A DNA stretch of 64,000 bases from Mycolicibacterium setense (lineage in GTDB: Bacteria; Actinomycetota; Actinomycetes; Mycobacteriales; Mycobacteriaceae). Under the pieces are notes generated by a model. That model was not told the DNA's origin and made no database searches. It was given only the letters and a program-made list of their open reading frames with translations. The stretch is taken from NCBI RefSeq assembly GCF_000805385.1, contig NZ_JTJW01000006.1, forward strand, positions 310,001-374,000. Direction: 5' to 3'. Positions 27,541-37,128 of the stretch are shown piece by piece. Position 1 is the first letter of the stretch; each line of letters opens with the position of its first letter. Made by a program: the position numbers and the translations under genes.

Positions 27541-28014
27541 GTGGCTGATGAACCGATCGGCGTCTGCGCGCTGGATCAGCGCATACCGTTCCTGCTGTCC
27601 CAACTCGGCGCACATGTCGCCGAGGAGTTCAAAGCCAGGCTCGAACCACTGGGCCTGCACCCCCGGGCCACCGCGGTCCTGCTGGCGCTGGCCGCCGCTG
27701 ACGGACAATCGCAGCGCGAGCTCTACGAACGCCTGGGTCTGCACCGCAATGTCATGGTCACCCTGATCGACACGCTGGAAGCCGAGGAGCTCGTCGAACG
27801 CCGGCCACACCCCGACGACCGGCGCGCATTCGCCGTCTCACTGACCGGGCGGGCGCGTGAACTGATCCCGGCGCTCGACGACGCGGGCCGTGCGCTCGAG
27901 GGCGAGCTCACCGCACCGCTGTCCGATGACGAACGCGAGGCGTTGCGAGACACGCTGCGGCGGCTGTCCGCTGCGGCCGGCCTGATCCCCGGCGTCCACC
28001 CCGGACTGGCCTGA
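27541..28014 (+). CDS. MarR-family transcriptional regulator
   Basis: The 157-residue protein has the MarR winged helix: [20 protein letters not shown] (dimer helix), [20 protein letters not shown] (DNA recognition) and the wing [20 protein letters not shown], the typical DxR signature. MarR proteins usually repress a neighbouring gene and release DNA on binding phenolic or oxidising ligands. The divergent SDR gene and the palindromes at 27482-27503 are the expected target and operator. Start GTG 27541 is favoured by the nearby -10. gatB starts 25 bases downstream with its own promoter. Confidence 0.9.
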   Translation: MADEPIGVCALDQRIPFLLSQLGAHVAEEFKARLEPLGLHPRATAVLLALAAADGQSQRELYERLGLHRNVMVTLIDTLEAEELVERRPHPDDRRAFAVSLTGRARELIPALDDAGRALEGELTAPLSDDEREALRDTLRRLSAAAGLIPGVHPGLA

Positions 28015-28026
28015 ACGGGCGCCCAT

Positions 28027-28032
28027 TAGGAT
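28027..28032 (+). promoter_or_regulatory. -10 element of a leaderless gatB transcript
   Basis: TAGGAT ends 7 bases before the ATG at 28040, so gatB probably has its own start site rather than reading through from pfkA or the MarR gene. Confidence 0.5.
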
Positions 28033-28039
28033 CGACGCC

Positions 28040-29551
28040 ATGTCTGCCGCTACCGCTGAACTCGTTGACTACGACGACGTCATCGCCGCCTACGAGCCCG
28101 TGATGGGCATGGAGGTGCACGTCGAGCTGTCCACGGCCACCAAGATGTTCTGCGGCTGCGCCAATCGGTTCGGCGCCGAGCCCAACACGCTGGTCTGCCC
28201 CGTGTGCCTCGGGCTGCCGGGCTCTCTGCCGGTGCTCAACGACGCGGCCGTCGAGGCGGCGATCCGCATCGGCCTTGCGCTCAACTGCGACATCGCCCCG
28301 TGGGGCCGGTTCGCGCGGAAGAACTACTTCTATCCCGATCAGCCCAAGAACTATCAAATCTCGCAGTACGACGAGCCGATCGCCGTCGACGGATACCTCG
28401 ACGTGCCGCTCGACGACGGCACCACCTTCCGCGTCGAGATCGAGCGCGCGCACATGGAGGAGGACACCGGCAAGCTGACGCACCTGGGCAGCGATACCGG
28501 GCGCATCGCTGGCGCGACGACCTCGCTGGCCGACTTCAACCGGGCCGGCGTTCCACTGATCGAGATCGTCACCAGGCCGATCGAGGGCACCGGTGCCCGC
28601 GCCCCCGAAATCGCCCGCGCCTATGTCACCGCACTGCGAGACCTGTTGCGCAGCTTGGGTGTATCGGATGTGCGCATGGACCAGGGTTCGATGCGGTGTG
28701 ACTCGAACCTGTCCCTCAAGCCGGTTGGTGCCACTGAGTTCGGCACCCGCACCGAGACCAAGAACGTGAACTCGCTCAAGAGCGTCGAAGTTGCCGTCCG
28801 GTACGAAATGCGCCGTCAGGCAGCGGTTCTCAACTCGGGCGGCACGGTCACCCAGGAGACTCGGCATTTCCACGAGGACGGCTACACCTCGCCGGGGCGC
28901 AGCAAGGAAACCGCGCAGGACTACCGCTACTTTCCCGAGCCCGACCTTGAGCCGATTGCTCCCAGCGATGAGCTGGTCGACCAGCTGCGTCAGACCATCC
29001 CTGAGCTGCCGTGGTTGGCGCGCAAGCGGATTCAGGAGGAGTGGGGCGTCTCTGACGAGGTGATGCGCGACCTGGTGAACATCGGCGCACTCGACCTGAT
29101 CACCGCCACCGTCGCCCACGGCGCCTCCAGCGAGCAGGCCCGCGCCTGGTGGGGCAACTTCCTGGTGCAGAAGGCCAACGAAAGCGGCGTCGAACTCGAC
29201 GCGCTGCCCATCACCCCGGCCCAGGTGGCCACCGTGGTCAAGCTCGTCGACGAGGGCAAGCTGTCGAACAAGCTGGCCCGGCAGGTGGTCGAGGGCGTGC
29301 TGGCCGGTGAAGGCGAACCCGAGCAGGTCATGGCCGACCGGGGGTTGGCGCTCGAGCGTGACGACTCGGTGATCCAGGCGGCCGTTGATAAAGCGCTCGA
29401 GGCTCAGCCCGACGTCGTGGAGAAGATCCGCGGCGGCAAGGTCCAGGCCGCCGGTGCGATCGTCGGTGCGGTGATGAAGGCGACCAAGGGATCCGCCGAC
29501 GCGGCCCGAGTTCGCGAGTTGGTCCTGGCCGCCTGCGGCCAGAGCGGATGA
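28040..29551 (+). CDS. gatB: Asp/Glu-tRNA amidotransferase subunit B
   Basis: The 503-residue GatB has [20 protein letters not shown], a metal-binding Cys set ([20 protein letters not shown]), the ATP-site stretch [29 protein letters not shown], and the helical C-terminal tail domain that recognises tRNA ([19 protein letters not shown], then [20 protein letters not shown]). It phosphorylates the misacylated tRNA carboxylate and amidates it with ammonia from GatA. Mycobacteria use GatCAB for Gln-tRNA because they lack GlnRS; the substrate tRNA-Gln and GltX are also encoded in this window. Confidence 0.97.
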   Translation: MSAATAELVDYDDVIAAYEPVMGMEVHVELSTATKMFCGCANRFGAEPNTLVCPVCLGLPGSLPVLNDAAVEAAIRIGLALNCDIAPWGRFARKNYFYPDQPKNYQISQYDEPIAVDGYLDVPLDDGTTFRVEIERAHMEEDTGKLTHLGSDTGRIAGATTSLADFNRAGVPLIEIVTRPIEGTGARAPEIARAYVTALRDLLRSLGVSDVRMDQGSMRCDSNLSLKPVGATEFGTRTETKNVNSLKSVEVAVRYEMRRQAAVLNSGGTVTQETRHFHEDGYTSPGRSKETAQDYRYFPEPDLEPIAPSDELVDQLRQTIPELPWLARKRIQEEWGVSDEVMRDLVNIGALDLITATVAHGASSEQARAWWGNFLVQKANESGVELDALPITPAQVATVVKLVDEGKLSNKLARQVVEGVLAGEGEPEQVMADRGLALERDDSVIQAAVDKALEAQPDVVEKIRGGKVQAAGAIVGAVMKATKGSADAARVRELVLAACGQSG

Positions 29552-29558
29552 GCGCCGG

Positions 29559-30188
29559 TCAGCTCACCGAACGCGCGAACATCGTCATCGCCGCAGCGGC
29601 ATATTGTTCGAGCCGCTCGCGCGGATAGTTGTCCGGATCGTGGACGGCCAGGCGGCCCAACATCTCGGCGAACGACAGCAAGGTATGCCCGAGCAGTTCC
29701 GGGTCAAGGGCGGCCAGCCGGGGATCGACCGCGATGCCGGCCTTGGCCATCTCCTCGACCTGCGTGAGGATCTGGTTGCGCGCGTTGCGGACGGCCGCCC
29801 GATAGTCCCGCGGAGCGCTGTCGGGCACCGTGAGGATCAGTCGCCAGCGGGTCGGATTCTCCAAGACGCAGCGCAGGAAACCGGTGACCGTCGCGGTGTA
29901 GGCGTCGGTCGGGCTCGCCGCGGACAGATTCTTGGGCATGGCGTTCAACACCTGGTTCAGCCCATGCTGATGTTCGCGGATGAGCAGGGCGGTCACCAGT
30001 TCGGTTCGCGTCCGGAATGCGGTGTAGAGGACGGGTTTGCCGACACCGCCTGCCTCGGCAACGGCTTCCATCCTCAGCTCGTGCAAGGGGCAGTCGTGGA
30101 GCACCGACAGCGCCGCGTCGAGTAGTTGCTCGCGCCGTTCTTCACGCGGTAGCCGCGGAGCATATCTGCGGCGCTGGCGGTCAGGCAC
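29559..30188 (-). CDS. TetR-family transcriptional regulator
   Basis: The 209-residue protein has the TetR N-terminal helix-turn-helix, REERREQLLDAALSVLHDCP then MEAVAEAGGVGKPVLYTAFR, and a helical ligand domain (TGFLRCVLENPTRWRLILTV). The start is ambiguous: GTG 30188 gives MPDRQRRRYAPRLP, and ATG 30218 adds ten residues. TATCAC on the minus strand between the two suggests that transcription begins after the ATG, so the GTG was chosen. AATGGT...ACCATT (30195-30200/30214-30219) around this promoter is a possible operator. It converges on gatB with 7 bases between stops. The target is unknown. Confidence 0.82.
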   Translation of the reverse strand: MPDRQRRRYAPRLPREERREQLLDAALSVLHDCPLHELRMEAVAEAGGVGKPVLYTAFRTRTELVTALLIREHQHGLNQVLNAMPKNLSAASPTDAYTATVTGFLRCVLENPTRWRLILTVPDSAPRDYRAAVRNARNQILTQVEEMAKAGIAVDPRLAALDPELLGHTLLSFAEMLGRLAVHDPDNYPRERLEQYAAAAMTMFARSVS

Positions 30189-30194
30189 CCGGCC

Positions 30195-30219
30195 AATGGT
30201 ACGTGATAGGCGAACCATT
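30195..30219. promoter_or_regulatory. Inverted repeat at the TetR promoter
   Basis: AATGGT and ACCATT form 6-bp arms 13 bp apart over the proposed promoter of the TetR gene. The arms are short, so autoregulation is only a possibility. Confidence 0.3.
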
Positions 30220-30319
30220 TCTAAGGGTCTGTTGTGAGATTCCGATGCGTACCGAGCGGTCTGCGGGCTGGGTTCCACCGCAGTCCGCCGAGTCGCAGCG
30301 GAACGAAATATGTTGTGGC

Positions 30320-31441
30320 TCAGGTGTTATCGGCGTTGCTGCGCGGGAAGCCGCCGCCCTGCGGGAAGAGCGGGAACACGACGTCGTCGAAGCTCTCGGC
30401 ATCGCCCGCGGTTCGATTGACCGTCGCGCCCCACACGTTGCCGTCGGGGGAGAGCTGCAACGCCCACGCGTGGCCGCGCACGTTATCGCGGACCACCTCC
30501 GGGTCACCGGTGACCGCGCCCGTATCGGGGGCCTGGCGCACCGCGACGGTCTTCTTGGAGCTGACGAGGTTGACCAGCACGGTGCCCTCCAGGGCAGCGC
30601 ACCCGGCAACCCCGGGGCGGTCCGGCCAGGTCCACACCGTGGACACCTTGGAGTCCTTGGTGACCCGCTGCAGGCGGTCTGCGCTCGGGGTGCGGTCGGT
30701 GACGTAGAGCGAGCCGTCCGACGAATCGACACACATGGCCCCGGCGGCCCCCAGTCCGCTCAGCGCCGTGGTGATCGGGGCCTGGTTGACCGTGGTGGGC
30801 TGCTCGATGCGCAGCACCTTGCCGGCCAGCGACGCGGGATCGGCGGCCAGTGCCGGATCGCCGGCGTCGCCTGTCTGCACCAACAGGGTGGTCTTGCTGG
30901 TGAAGGTCAGTGACCCCATGTTGCCGCTGGCGCCCTTGGGGATTCCGGTGAGGATCGGCTTGGGTACGTCTCCGTCGGCGATGCGGATCACCCGGTTGTC
31001 GGTCGGTGTGCTGACGTAGGCGTACATCAACCGGTCCTGGCCGTAGGTCGGCGACAACACAATGTCCATCAGGCCGCCGTCGCCGGACGGATCGACCGGA
31101 ATCGTGACCTTCACCTTCGGCTCGGCCTTCACCGACACCTGCTTGACCGCGCCGGTGAGCCGCTCTCCGACCAGGGCGGACTGGCTGTCGGGCAGCATGA
31201 CCAAACCGCTGGTGCTGTCCAGGCAGCCCTGCATCACACCTGTCGCCTTGCATTCCTTGGGGAACGGCTTGGCCGGCAGTGGTGGAGGTGGCGGCGGGGT
31301 CGTGGTCGGCCCCGGTTCCATCTTCGGTTCCGTGGTGAAAGGCTCGGACTGGGCCGCGTCGAACCGGGCGCAGCCCGAACCGACCAGCATCGCGGCACAC
31401 AGAACGGCGGCCACCCCCGTCATCCGCCGACGCGATTTCAT
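30320..31441 (-). CDS. lppZ: Lipoprotein LppZ-like, PQQ-dependent sugar dehydrogenase fold
   Basis: The 373-residue lipoprotein starts MKSRRRMTGVAAVLCAAMLV followed by the lipobox GSGC, then a Pro/Thr-rich tether (TTTPPPPPPLPAKP). The rest looks like a soluble glucose dehydrogenase-type propeller: GDGGLMDIVLSPTYGQDRLM, YVSTPTDNRVIRI, SLYVTDRTPSADRL and SPDGNVWGATVNRT. PQQ-dependent activity is not established for the mycobacterial protein. It is exported and anchored to the cell envelope. It is divergent from the doxX-type gene across 135 bp, the order seen in M. tuberculosis (Rv3006/Rv3005c). Confidence 0.87.
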   Translation of the reverse strand: MKSRRRMTGVAAVLCAAMLVGSGCARFDAAQSEPFTTEPKMEPGPTTTPPPPPPLPAKPFPKECKATGVMQGCLDSTSGLVMLPDSQSALVGERLTGAVKQVSVKAEPKVKVTIPVDPSGDGGLMDIVLSPTYGQDRLMYAYVSTPTDNRVIRIADGDVPKPILTGIPKGASGNMGSLTFTSKTTLLVQTGDAGDPALAADPASLAGKVLRIEQPTTVNQAPITTALSGLGAAGAMCVDSSDGSLYVTDRTPSADRLQRVTKDSKVSTVWTWPDRPGVAGCAALEGTVLVNLVSSKKTVAVRQAPDTGAVTGDPEVVRDNVRGHAWALQLSPDGNVWGATVNRTAGDAESFDDVVFPLFPQGGGFPRSNADNT

Positions 31442-31563
31442 GCCGCCAGATTACGGATGCCTCGGCAGTACGCGCCACGTCGGGACCACGCACCAGGTCC
31501 ATAGCAGCCCGATACCAGGCAGAAGCGCCGGGGTAAATACCCCGATCGGACCGACCTTGCACT

Positions 31564-31569
31564 TACCCT
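31564..31569 (+). promoter_or_regulatory. -10 element of a leaderless doxX-type transcript
   Basis: TACCCT ends 7 bases before the GTG at 31577, which supports that start codon. Confidence 0.45.
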
Positions 31570-31576
31570 GGCAGCT

Positions 31577-32419
31577 GTGACCAGTCACCCGCAGGACCCA
31601 CAAGCCTGGCAACGACCGGGTTACTCGGACGATTCCGCCAGGCCGGCCGGGGCCAGCCTGGTCGACCCAGAAGACGATCTGCCGTCGGCGACATACGGCG
31701 GGGACTTCGAAACCACCGCGATTCCCCGCTACGACTCCAAATCGGACGACCAGTCGGCGTTCAGCATGGTCTCCGACCCTGAGCCACTGCCGTACGCGCA
31801 ACCGGGCGGACCTGCCCCGATCGGGCCTTTCGCGGCCGAACCGGCCGAGATCGAGCGCGACGAATTCGTGGACGACCGGGTCAGGGCTGCCGGTCGCAGA
31901 GGTACCCAGGACCTCGGTCTGCTGATCCTGCGCGTGGCCCTCGGTGGGCTGATGATCATCCATGGCCTGCAAAAGGCCTTCGGTTGGTGGGGTGGCCCGG
32001 GACTGGACGGGTTCAACTCATCGCTGAACGAGATGGGCTTCAAGAACGCCGACATTCTCACCTATGCGGCCACCGGAGGGCAGATCGCCGCCGGTGTCCT
32101 TTTGGTTCTGGGCCTGTTCACGCCGATCGCGGCGGCCGGCGCGCTGGCTTACCTGATCAATGGGGTGCTCGCGACGGCGATGGCGGCCCATGAGCAGGCC
32201 CGGCTCTCGGAGGTCATCACCGACGGCACCGAATACCGGATGATCGTCCTCGTGGCTGCGGCCGCGATCATCCTGACCGGCCCGGGCCGCTACGGATTCG
32301 ACGCCGGTCGCGGCTGGGCCCGACGACCCTTCGTCGGATCATTTGTGGCCCTGTTGCTCGGCGTGGCCGGCGGCATCGCCATCTGGGTGCTGCTCAACGG
32401 CGGTAATCCGCTCGGCTGA
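31577..32419 (+). CDS. DoxX-family membrane protein (Rv3005c-like)
   Basis: The 280-residue protein has a long acidic, disordered N-terminus (about 110 residues) and then the DoxX four-helix membrane domain: LGLLILRVALGGLMIIHGLQ, GQIAAGVLLVLGLFTPIAAA, YRMIVLVAAAAIILTGPGRY and SFVALLLGVAGGIAIWVLL. In M. tuberculosis the homologue joins SodA and the thiosulfate sulfurtransferase SseA in a membrane-associated oxidoreductase complex that defends against radicals and thiol stress. The GTG at 31577 is supported by a leaderless -10. It converges with the cfp6 gene 11 bases downstream. Confidence 0.88.
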   Translation: MTSHPQDPQAWQRPGYSDDSARPAGASLVDPEDDLPSATYGGDFETTAIPRYDSKSDDQSAFSMVSDPEPLPYAQPGGPAPIGPFAAEPAEIERDEFVDDRVRAAGRRGTQDLGLLILRVALGGLMIIHGLQKAFGWWGGPGLDGFNSSLNEMGFKNADILTYAATGGQIAAGVLLVLGLFTPIAAAGALAYLINGVLATAMAAHEQARLSEVITDGTEYRMIVLVAAAAIILTGPGRYGFDAGRGWARRPFVGSFVALLLGVAGGIAIWVLLNGGNPLG

Positions 32420-32430
32420 GCGCTGACCCG

Positions 32431-32820
32431 TCAGGCGTACGGATTCGGTACGCGGCCGCCGCTCACCTCGGTCAGCAACGGCAATGTCGCGAAAGTCACG
32501 GCGGGCAGGCGCAGGTCGGTTCCGTCGTCGAGGTCGGCAATCGCCCACGACGACCGGTCGAATCGCAGTCCCTTGATATCGCCCCACGACACTGTGCGGC
32601 TGCGGGTGAGGGAACGTGCTGTGACGGTGTCGGCATCGGCGGTGGTGCGGTACCGAATGATGGCCGCCGACAAGACAATCGGGATCACCAGCAGCACTGA
32701 GAACAAGGTTGGATTGCTCAGCACCAGGGTCAGTAGGCCGAGCGTCAGGAAGCCGACTGCCAGGTGCGCCATGGGCGATATCCGGATGACGACAGGGGCG
32801 GTTGCCGATCGTGCGCTCAC
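32431..32820 (-). CDS. cfp6: Cfp6-like membrane protein with PH-like domain
   Basis: The 129-residue protein has a two-helix membrane anchor (MAHLAVGFLTLGLLTLVLSN then VLLVIPIVLSAAIIRYRTTA) and a C-terminal PH-like (YdbT/bacterial PH) domain with SWGDIKGLRFDRSSWAIADL and LRLPAVTFATLPLLTEVSGG. The last part closely matches M. tuberculosis Cfp6 (Rv3004), a low-molecular-weight culture-filtrate antigen. The GTG at 32820 (AAGGA 8 bases upstream) adds 17 residues compared with starting at MAHLAVG. The role is unknown. Confidence 0.85.
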   Translation of the reverse strand: MSARSATAPVVIRISPMAHLAVGFLTLGLLTLVLSNPTLFSVLLVIPIVLSAAIIRYRTTADADTVTARSLTRSRTVSWGDIKGLRFDRSSWAIADLDDGTDLRLPAVTFATLPLLTEVSGGRVPNPYA

Positions 32821-32939
32821 GGGTTCATCCTTGCACCAGCGCACGCTCGGCCCGTCGGCCGTCACCCGGTTGCCCCAGCACATGGGCGGTCCGCCGCGCG
32901 GCTCGTGGTCGTCCTGTGGTCGTCCTGCTGAGGGCGAAT

Positions 32940-32969
32940 TTGACCTTTAACCTGTACGGCAGCTACCGT
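32940..32969 (+). promoter_or_regulatory. Promoter of the ilvBNC operon
   Basis: TTGACC (32940-32945) and TACCGT (32964-32969) are separated by 18 bp. Transcription should start near 32976-32978, which is the ATG of the leader peptide. Between 32821 and 32939 I see no gene, only a tandem 11-bp direct repeat (GTGGTCGTCCT at 32905 and 32916). Confidence 0.65.
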
Positions 32970-32977
32970 CAGGTGCT

Positions 32978-33049
32978 ATGCACACCCCCGGATCGCTCGT
33001 AGTAATTGGTTGGCGCGTTGATGCCGCGCTGGCCCCCTGCCGGGCATAG
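32978..33049 (+). CDS. Leader peptide of the ilvBNC attenuator
   Basis: A 23-codon frame begins MHTPGSLVVIGWRVDAALAP and ends at TAG 33047-33049. Codons 7-10 are CTC GTA GTA ATT (Leu-Val-Val-Ile), a run of exactly the amino acids whose synthesis the operon serves, and Val and Leu codons recur after it. It is probably translated as a leaderless message. Slow translation at the run would keep RNA polymerase from terminating at 33069-33103. Leader peptides of this kind are known or predicted for actinobacterial ilvB operons; the peptide was read here directly from the sequence. Confidence 0.8.
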   Translation: MHTPGSLVVIGWRVDAALAPCRA

Positions 33050-33068
33050 CCGACCGCATCGACGCGCC
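33012..33068 (+). promoter_or_regulatory. Attenuator RNA structures of ilvBNC
   Basis: GGCGCGTTGATGC (33012-33024, just after the Leu-Val-Val-Ile codons) can pair with GCATCGACGCGCC (33056-33068) over 13 bp with one G-U pair. CCCCCTGCCGG (33033-33043) can instead pair with CCGG and GGGGG in the terminator (33084-33097). A ribosome on the leader stop codon would cover the C run and allow termination. A ribosome stalled on the Val/Ile codons would block the 13-bp stem and leave the C run free to disrupt the terminator. Confidence 0.6.
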
Positions 33069-33103
33069 ACCCTCGTACAGCTACCGGCTGACGGGGGTTT
33101 TTT
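33069..33103 (+). terminator. Intrinsic terminator inside the ilvB leader
   Basis: ACCCTCGT-A-CAGC-TACCG-GCTG-ACGGGGGT folds into a 12-bp stem with one bulge and one U-G pair, followed by TTTTTT. A U-tract terminator 80 bp before ilvB, right after a leader peptide stop, is the mark of attenuation. Confidence 0.85.
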
Positions 33104-33182
33104 ATTTGCCAAAAGGCGCCGCCACCAGTGAAAAAAGAGATTTCCTGAAAAGGAACGTGAATAGGACCGTGAAGAGGACATC

Positions 33183-35045
33183 GTGAGCGCACCGACAACG
33201 CGACCGCCAGCCCGGTCGGGAGCAGCGCCTGCCAACGGCGCAGCCAAGTCCAAGTCAGATTCGGCACAGCCCAATCGGGTTGCACCGCAGCAACTCACCG
33301 GCGCCCAGGCCGTCGTCCGGTCGCTGGAAGAGCTCGGTGTCGACGTCGTGTTCGGTATCCCCGGCGGCGCCGTGTTGCCGGTCTACGACCCGCTCTTCGA
33401 CTCGCAGAAGCTACGCCACGTGCTGGTTCGCCATGAGCAGGGCGCCGGCCACGCGGCCAGCGGCTATGCCCACGCCACCGGCAAGGTCGGCGTGATGATG
33501 GCGACCTCGGGTCCGGGCGCGACCAACCTGATCACGCCGCTGGCCGACGCCCAGATGGACTCCATCCCCGTGGTGGCCATCACCGGGCAGGTGGGTCGCA
33601 GCCTGATCGGCACCGACGCCTTCCAGGAAGCCGACATCACCGGCATGACCATGCCGATCACCAAGCACAACTTCCTGGTGCGCAACGGTGACGACATCGC
33701 CCAGGTGATGGCCGAGGCCTTCCACATCGCCCGCTCGGGCCGCCCGGGCGCGGTGCTCGTCGACGTTCCCAAGGACATCCTGCAGGGCCAGTGCACCTTC
33801 TCCTGGCCTCCGCAGATGGACCTGCCCGGCTACAAGCCCAACACCAAGCCGCACAGCCGTCAGGTGCGTGAGGCGGCCAAGCTGATCGCCGCGGCCGCCA
33901 AGCCGGTGCTCTATGTCGGCGGCGGTGTCATCCGAGGCGAGGCCAGTGCCGAACTGCTCGAACTGGCCGAACTGACGGGCATCCCGGTCGTCACCACGCT
34001 GATGGCCCGCGGGGCGTTCCCCGATAGCCACCCGCAGCACCTGGGTATGCCGGGCATGCACGGCACCGTGGCCGCTGTGGGTGCGTTGCAGCGCAGCGAT
34101 CTGCTGATCGCGCTGGGTACCCGGTTCGACGACCGGGTCACCGGCCAGCTGTCCACCTTCGCCCCTGACGCGAAGGTGATCCACGCCGACATCGACCCCG
34201 CCGAGATCGGCAAGAACCGGCACGCCGACGTGCCGATCGTGGGGGACGTGAAGGCCGTCATCACCGACCTGATCGAGGTGCTGCGCCGCGACGGAATCAC
34301 AAGCGCCGCACTGAAACTCGACAGCTGGTGGGAGTACCTGTCCGGCCTCAAGTCGACCTACCCGCTGAGCTACGGCCCGCAGAGTGACGGCAGCCTGAGC
34401 CCCGAGTACGTCATCGAGAAGCTCGGCCAGATCGCCGGACCCGAGGCGGTGTACGTGGCCGGCGTGGGCCAGCACCAGATGTGGGCCGCGCAGTTCGTCA
34501 AATACGAGAATCCGAAAACCTGGCTGAACTCGGGCGGCCTCGGCACCATGGGCTACGCCGTCCCGGCGGCCATGGGCGCCAAGTTCGCGCGCCCCGAAGC
34601 CGAGGTGTGGGCCATCGACGGCGACGGCTGCTTCCAGATGACCAACCAGGAGCTGGCCACCTGCGCCATCGAGGGCGCGCCGATCAAGGTGGCGTTGATC
34701 AACAACGGCAATCTGGGCATGGTTCGGCAGTGGCAGACGCTGTTCTACGAAAAGCGCTACAGCCAGACCGATCTGGCGACGCACTCGCGCCGGATCCCCG
34801 ACTTCGTCAAGCTGGCCGAGGCGCTCGGCTGTGTCGGGCTGCGCTGCGAGCGGGCCGAGGATGTCGAGGACGTCATCAACCAGGCCCGGGCCATCAATGA
34901 CCGCCCGGTCGTGATCGACTTCATCGTCGGCGCCGACGCGCAGGTGTGGCCGATGGTCGCCGCCGGTACCAGCAACGACGAGATCATGGCGGCCCGGGAC
35001 ATCCGGCCGCTGTTCGACGAGAACGACGCCGAGGGGCACGCCTGA
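33183..35045 (+). CDS. ilvB: Acetolactate synthase catalytic subunit
   Basis: The 620-residue thiamine-diphosphate enzyme has the cofactor Glu region ([20 protein letters not shown] then [20 protein letters not shown]), the FAD-binding middle domain, and the ThDP motif [20 protein letters not shown] ending in NNGNLGMV. It makes acetolactate or acetohydroxybutyrate, the first common step for valine, leucine and isoleucine. The first 35 residues are a polar, low-complexity extension. The GTG start follows AGAGGA. It overlaps ilvN by one base. Expression is probably controlled by attenuation in the 200-base leader. Confidence 0.97.
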   Translation: MSAPTTRPPARSGAAPANGAAKSKSDSAQPNRVAPQQLTGAQAVVRSLEELGVDVVFGIPGGAVLPVYDPLFDSQKLRHVLVRHEQGAGHAASGYAHATGKVGVMMATSGPGATNLITPLADAQMDSIPVVAITGQVGRSLIGTDAFQEADITGMTMPITKHNFLVRNGDDIAQVMAEAFHIARSGRPGAVLVDVPKDILQGQCTFSWPPQMDLPGYKPNTKPHSRQVREAAKLIAAAAKPVLYVGGGVIRGEASAELLELAELTGIPVVTTLMARGAFPDSHPQHLGMPGMHGTVAAVGALQRSDLLIALGTRFDDRVTGQLSTFAPDAKVIHADIDPAEIGKNRHADVPIVGDVKAVITDLIEVLRRDGITSAALKLDSWWEYLSGLKSTYPLSYGPQSDGSLSPEYVIEKLGQIAGPEAVYVAGVGQHQMWAAQFVKYENPKTWLNSGGLGTMGYAVPAAMGAKFARPEAEVWAIDGDGCFQMTNQELATCAIEGAPIKVALINNGNLGMVRQWQTLFYEKRYSQTDLATHSRRIPDFVKLAEALGCVGLRCERAEDVEDVINQARAINDRPVVIDFIVGADAQVWPMVAAGTSNDEIMAARDIRPLFDENDAEGHA

Positions 35046-35557
35046 TGAGCAACACCACCCCCACGCACACCCTGTCGGTGCTGGTCGAGGACAAGCCCGG
35101 CGTTCTCGCCCGAGTGGCGTCGCTGTTCTCGCGGCGCGGCTACAACATCCAGTCCCTGGCTGTCGGTGCCACCGAGCAGAAGCACATGTCCAGGATGACG
35201 ATCGTGGTCAGTGTCGAGGAATCGCCGCTGGAGCAGATCACCAAGCAGCTCAACAAGCTGATCAACGTGATCAAGATCGTCGAGCAGGAGGACGACAACT
35301 CGGTGTCCCGCGAGCTCGCGCTGATCAAGGTGCGTGCCGACGCGAGCAACCGAGGGCAGGTCATCGAAGCGGTGAACCTGTTCCGCGCCAAGGTCGTCGA
35401 CGTTTCGACCGAGTCTCTGACCGTCGAGGCAACCGGCACCCCGGAGAAGCTGGAGGCCCTGCTGAGGGTCCTGGAGCCCTACGGTATTCGCGAGATCGCA
35501 CAGTCCGGCATGGTGTCGGTCTCGCGCGGACCCCGTGGGATCAGCGCAGTGAAGTAA
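35045..35557 (+). CDS. ilvN: Acetolactate synthase small regulatory subunit
   Basis: The 170-residue protein has an N-terminal ACT domain (HTLSVLVEDKPGVLARVASL, then RRGYNIQSLAVGATEQKHMS) and the C-terminal ALS regulatory domain (SRELALIKVRADASNRGQVI, EPYGIREIAQSGMVSVSRGP). It binds valine and gives feedback inhibition and full activity to IlvB. The ATG shares its A with the ilvB stop (TGATG), so the two subunits are made in a coupled ratio. ilvC follows after 54 bases. Confidence 0.97.
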   Translation: MSNTTPTHTLSVLVEDKPGVLARVASLFSRRGYNIQSLAVGATEQKHMSRMTIVVSVEESPLEQITKQLNKLINVIKIVEQEDDNSVSRELALIKVRADASNRGQVIEAVNLFRAKVVDVSTESLTVEATGTPEKLEALLRVLEPYGIREIAQSGMVSVSRGPRGISAVK

Positions 35558-36625
<1,068 letters not shown>

Positions 36626-36641
36626 ATTTCAGACGCCGACT

Positions 36642-36690
36642 GGCCAGTTGTTGCACGCGAACCACGAAAAAGCGTGCAATAACTGGCCTT
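36642..36690 (+). terminator. Terminator of ilvBNC
   Basis: GGCCAGTTGTTGCACGC pairs with GCGTGCAATAACTGGCC over 17 bp (one G-U pair) around a 13-base A-rich loop, starting 17 bases after the ilvC stop. The convergent gene at 36700-37038 ends just beyond it, so it may serve both strands. Confidence 0.85.
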
Positions 36691-36699
36691 TCGGCATTT

Positions 36700-37038
36700 C
36701 TAGATGATCGTGTAGCCCATCGCGGCCAGCGTGCGGACCACACTTCTGCCATCGGCGCTGCCCGGAAGTTTCTCGGTGCTGTCGATCTGCAGACCTTCGC
36801 CGACGACGCCGTAGAGCTCGGTCGACACCGGGTCGTCGGGCTCCGGCGGCTCGATCCGGCCGTCGGGATGGATGTACTGCGCGCGCATGGCCCACAACTG
36901 CTGAGAGGCGGCGACGACGTTGTAGCCGTGCAACGGGGGGCTCACGTGGTAGAGCTCCATGTCGCCTACCGCGAACAACTTCATGATCCGATCGGTATGG
37001 GGGACAGACCCCACCAACCGCGCGATGCCACTGCTCAC
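36700..37038 (-). CDS. Conserved hypothetical protein, 112 residues
   Basis: The protein is read from a GTG (MSSGIARLVGSVPHTDRIMK) with TAGATT 6 bases upstream, a leaderless layout. It has no signal peptide or membrane segment. Recognisable stretches such as MKLFAVGDMELYHVSPPLHG and LWAMRAQYIHPDGRIEPPEP do not point to a family I can name. It is mixed alpha/beta in composition with a few exposed hydrophobic strands. Codon use (GC-rich third positions) matches its neighbours, so it is probably a real gene. It is convergent with ilvC. The function is unknown. Confidence 0.65.
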   Translation of the reverse strand: MSSGIARLVGSVPHTDRIMKLFAVGDMELYHVSPPLHGYNVVAASQQLWAMRAQYIHPDGRIEPPEPDDPVSTELYGVVGEGLQIDSTEKLPGSADGRSVVRTLAAMGYTII

Positions 37039-37128
37039 CGCTCAAATCTAATTGCTCCCGGCAGGGCTGTGGCGCAGCAGTTTTCGGCGGGCGGGTGCTT
37101 TCGACCGCCCGATGTCGTGTGGTTCAGC

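Noticed and set aside
32978..33103. T-box riboswitch in the ilvB leader.
   Set aside because: No T-box sequence or specifier-loop architecture is visible, whereas a leader peptide with a branched-chain codon run explains the terminator.
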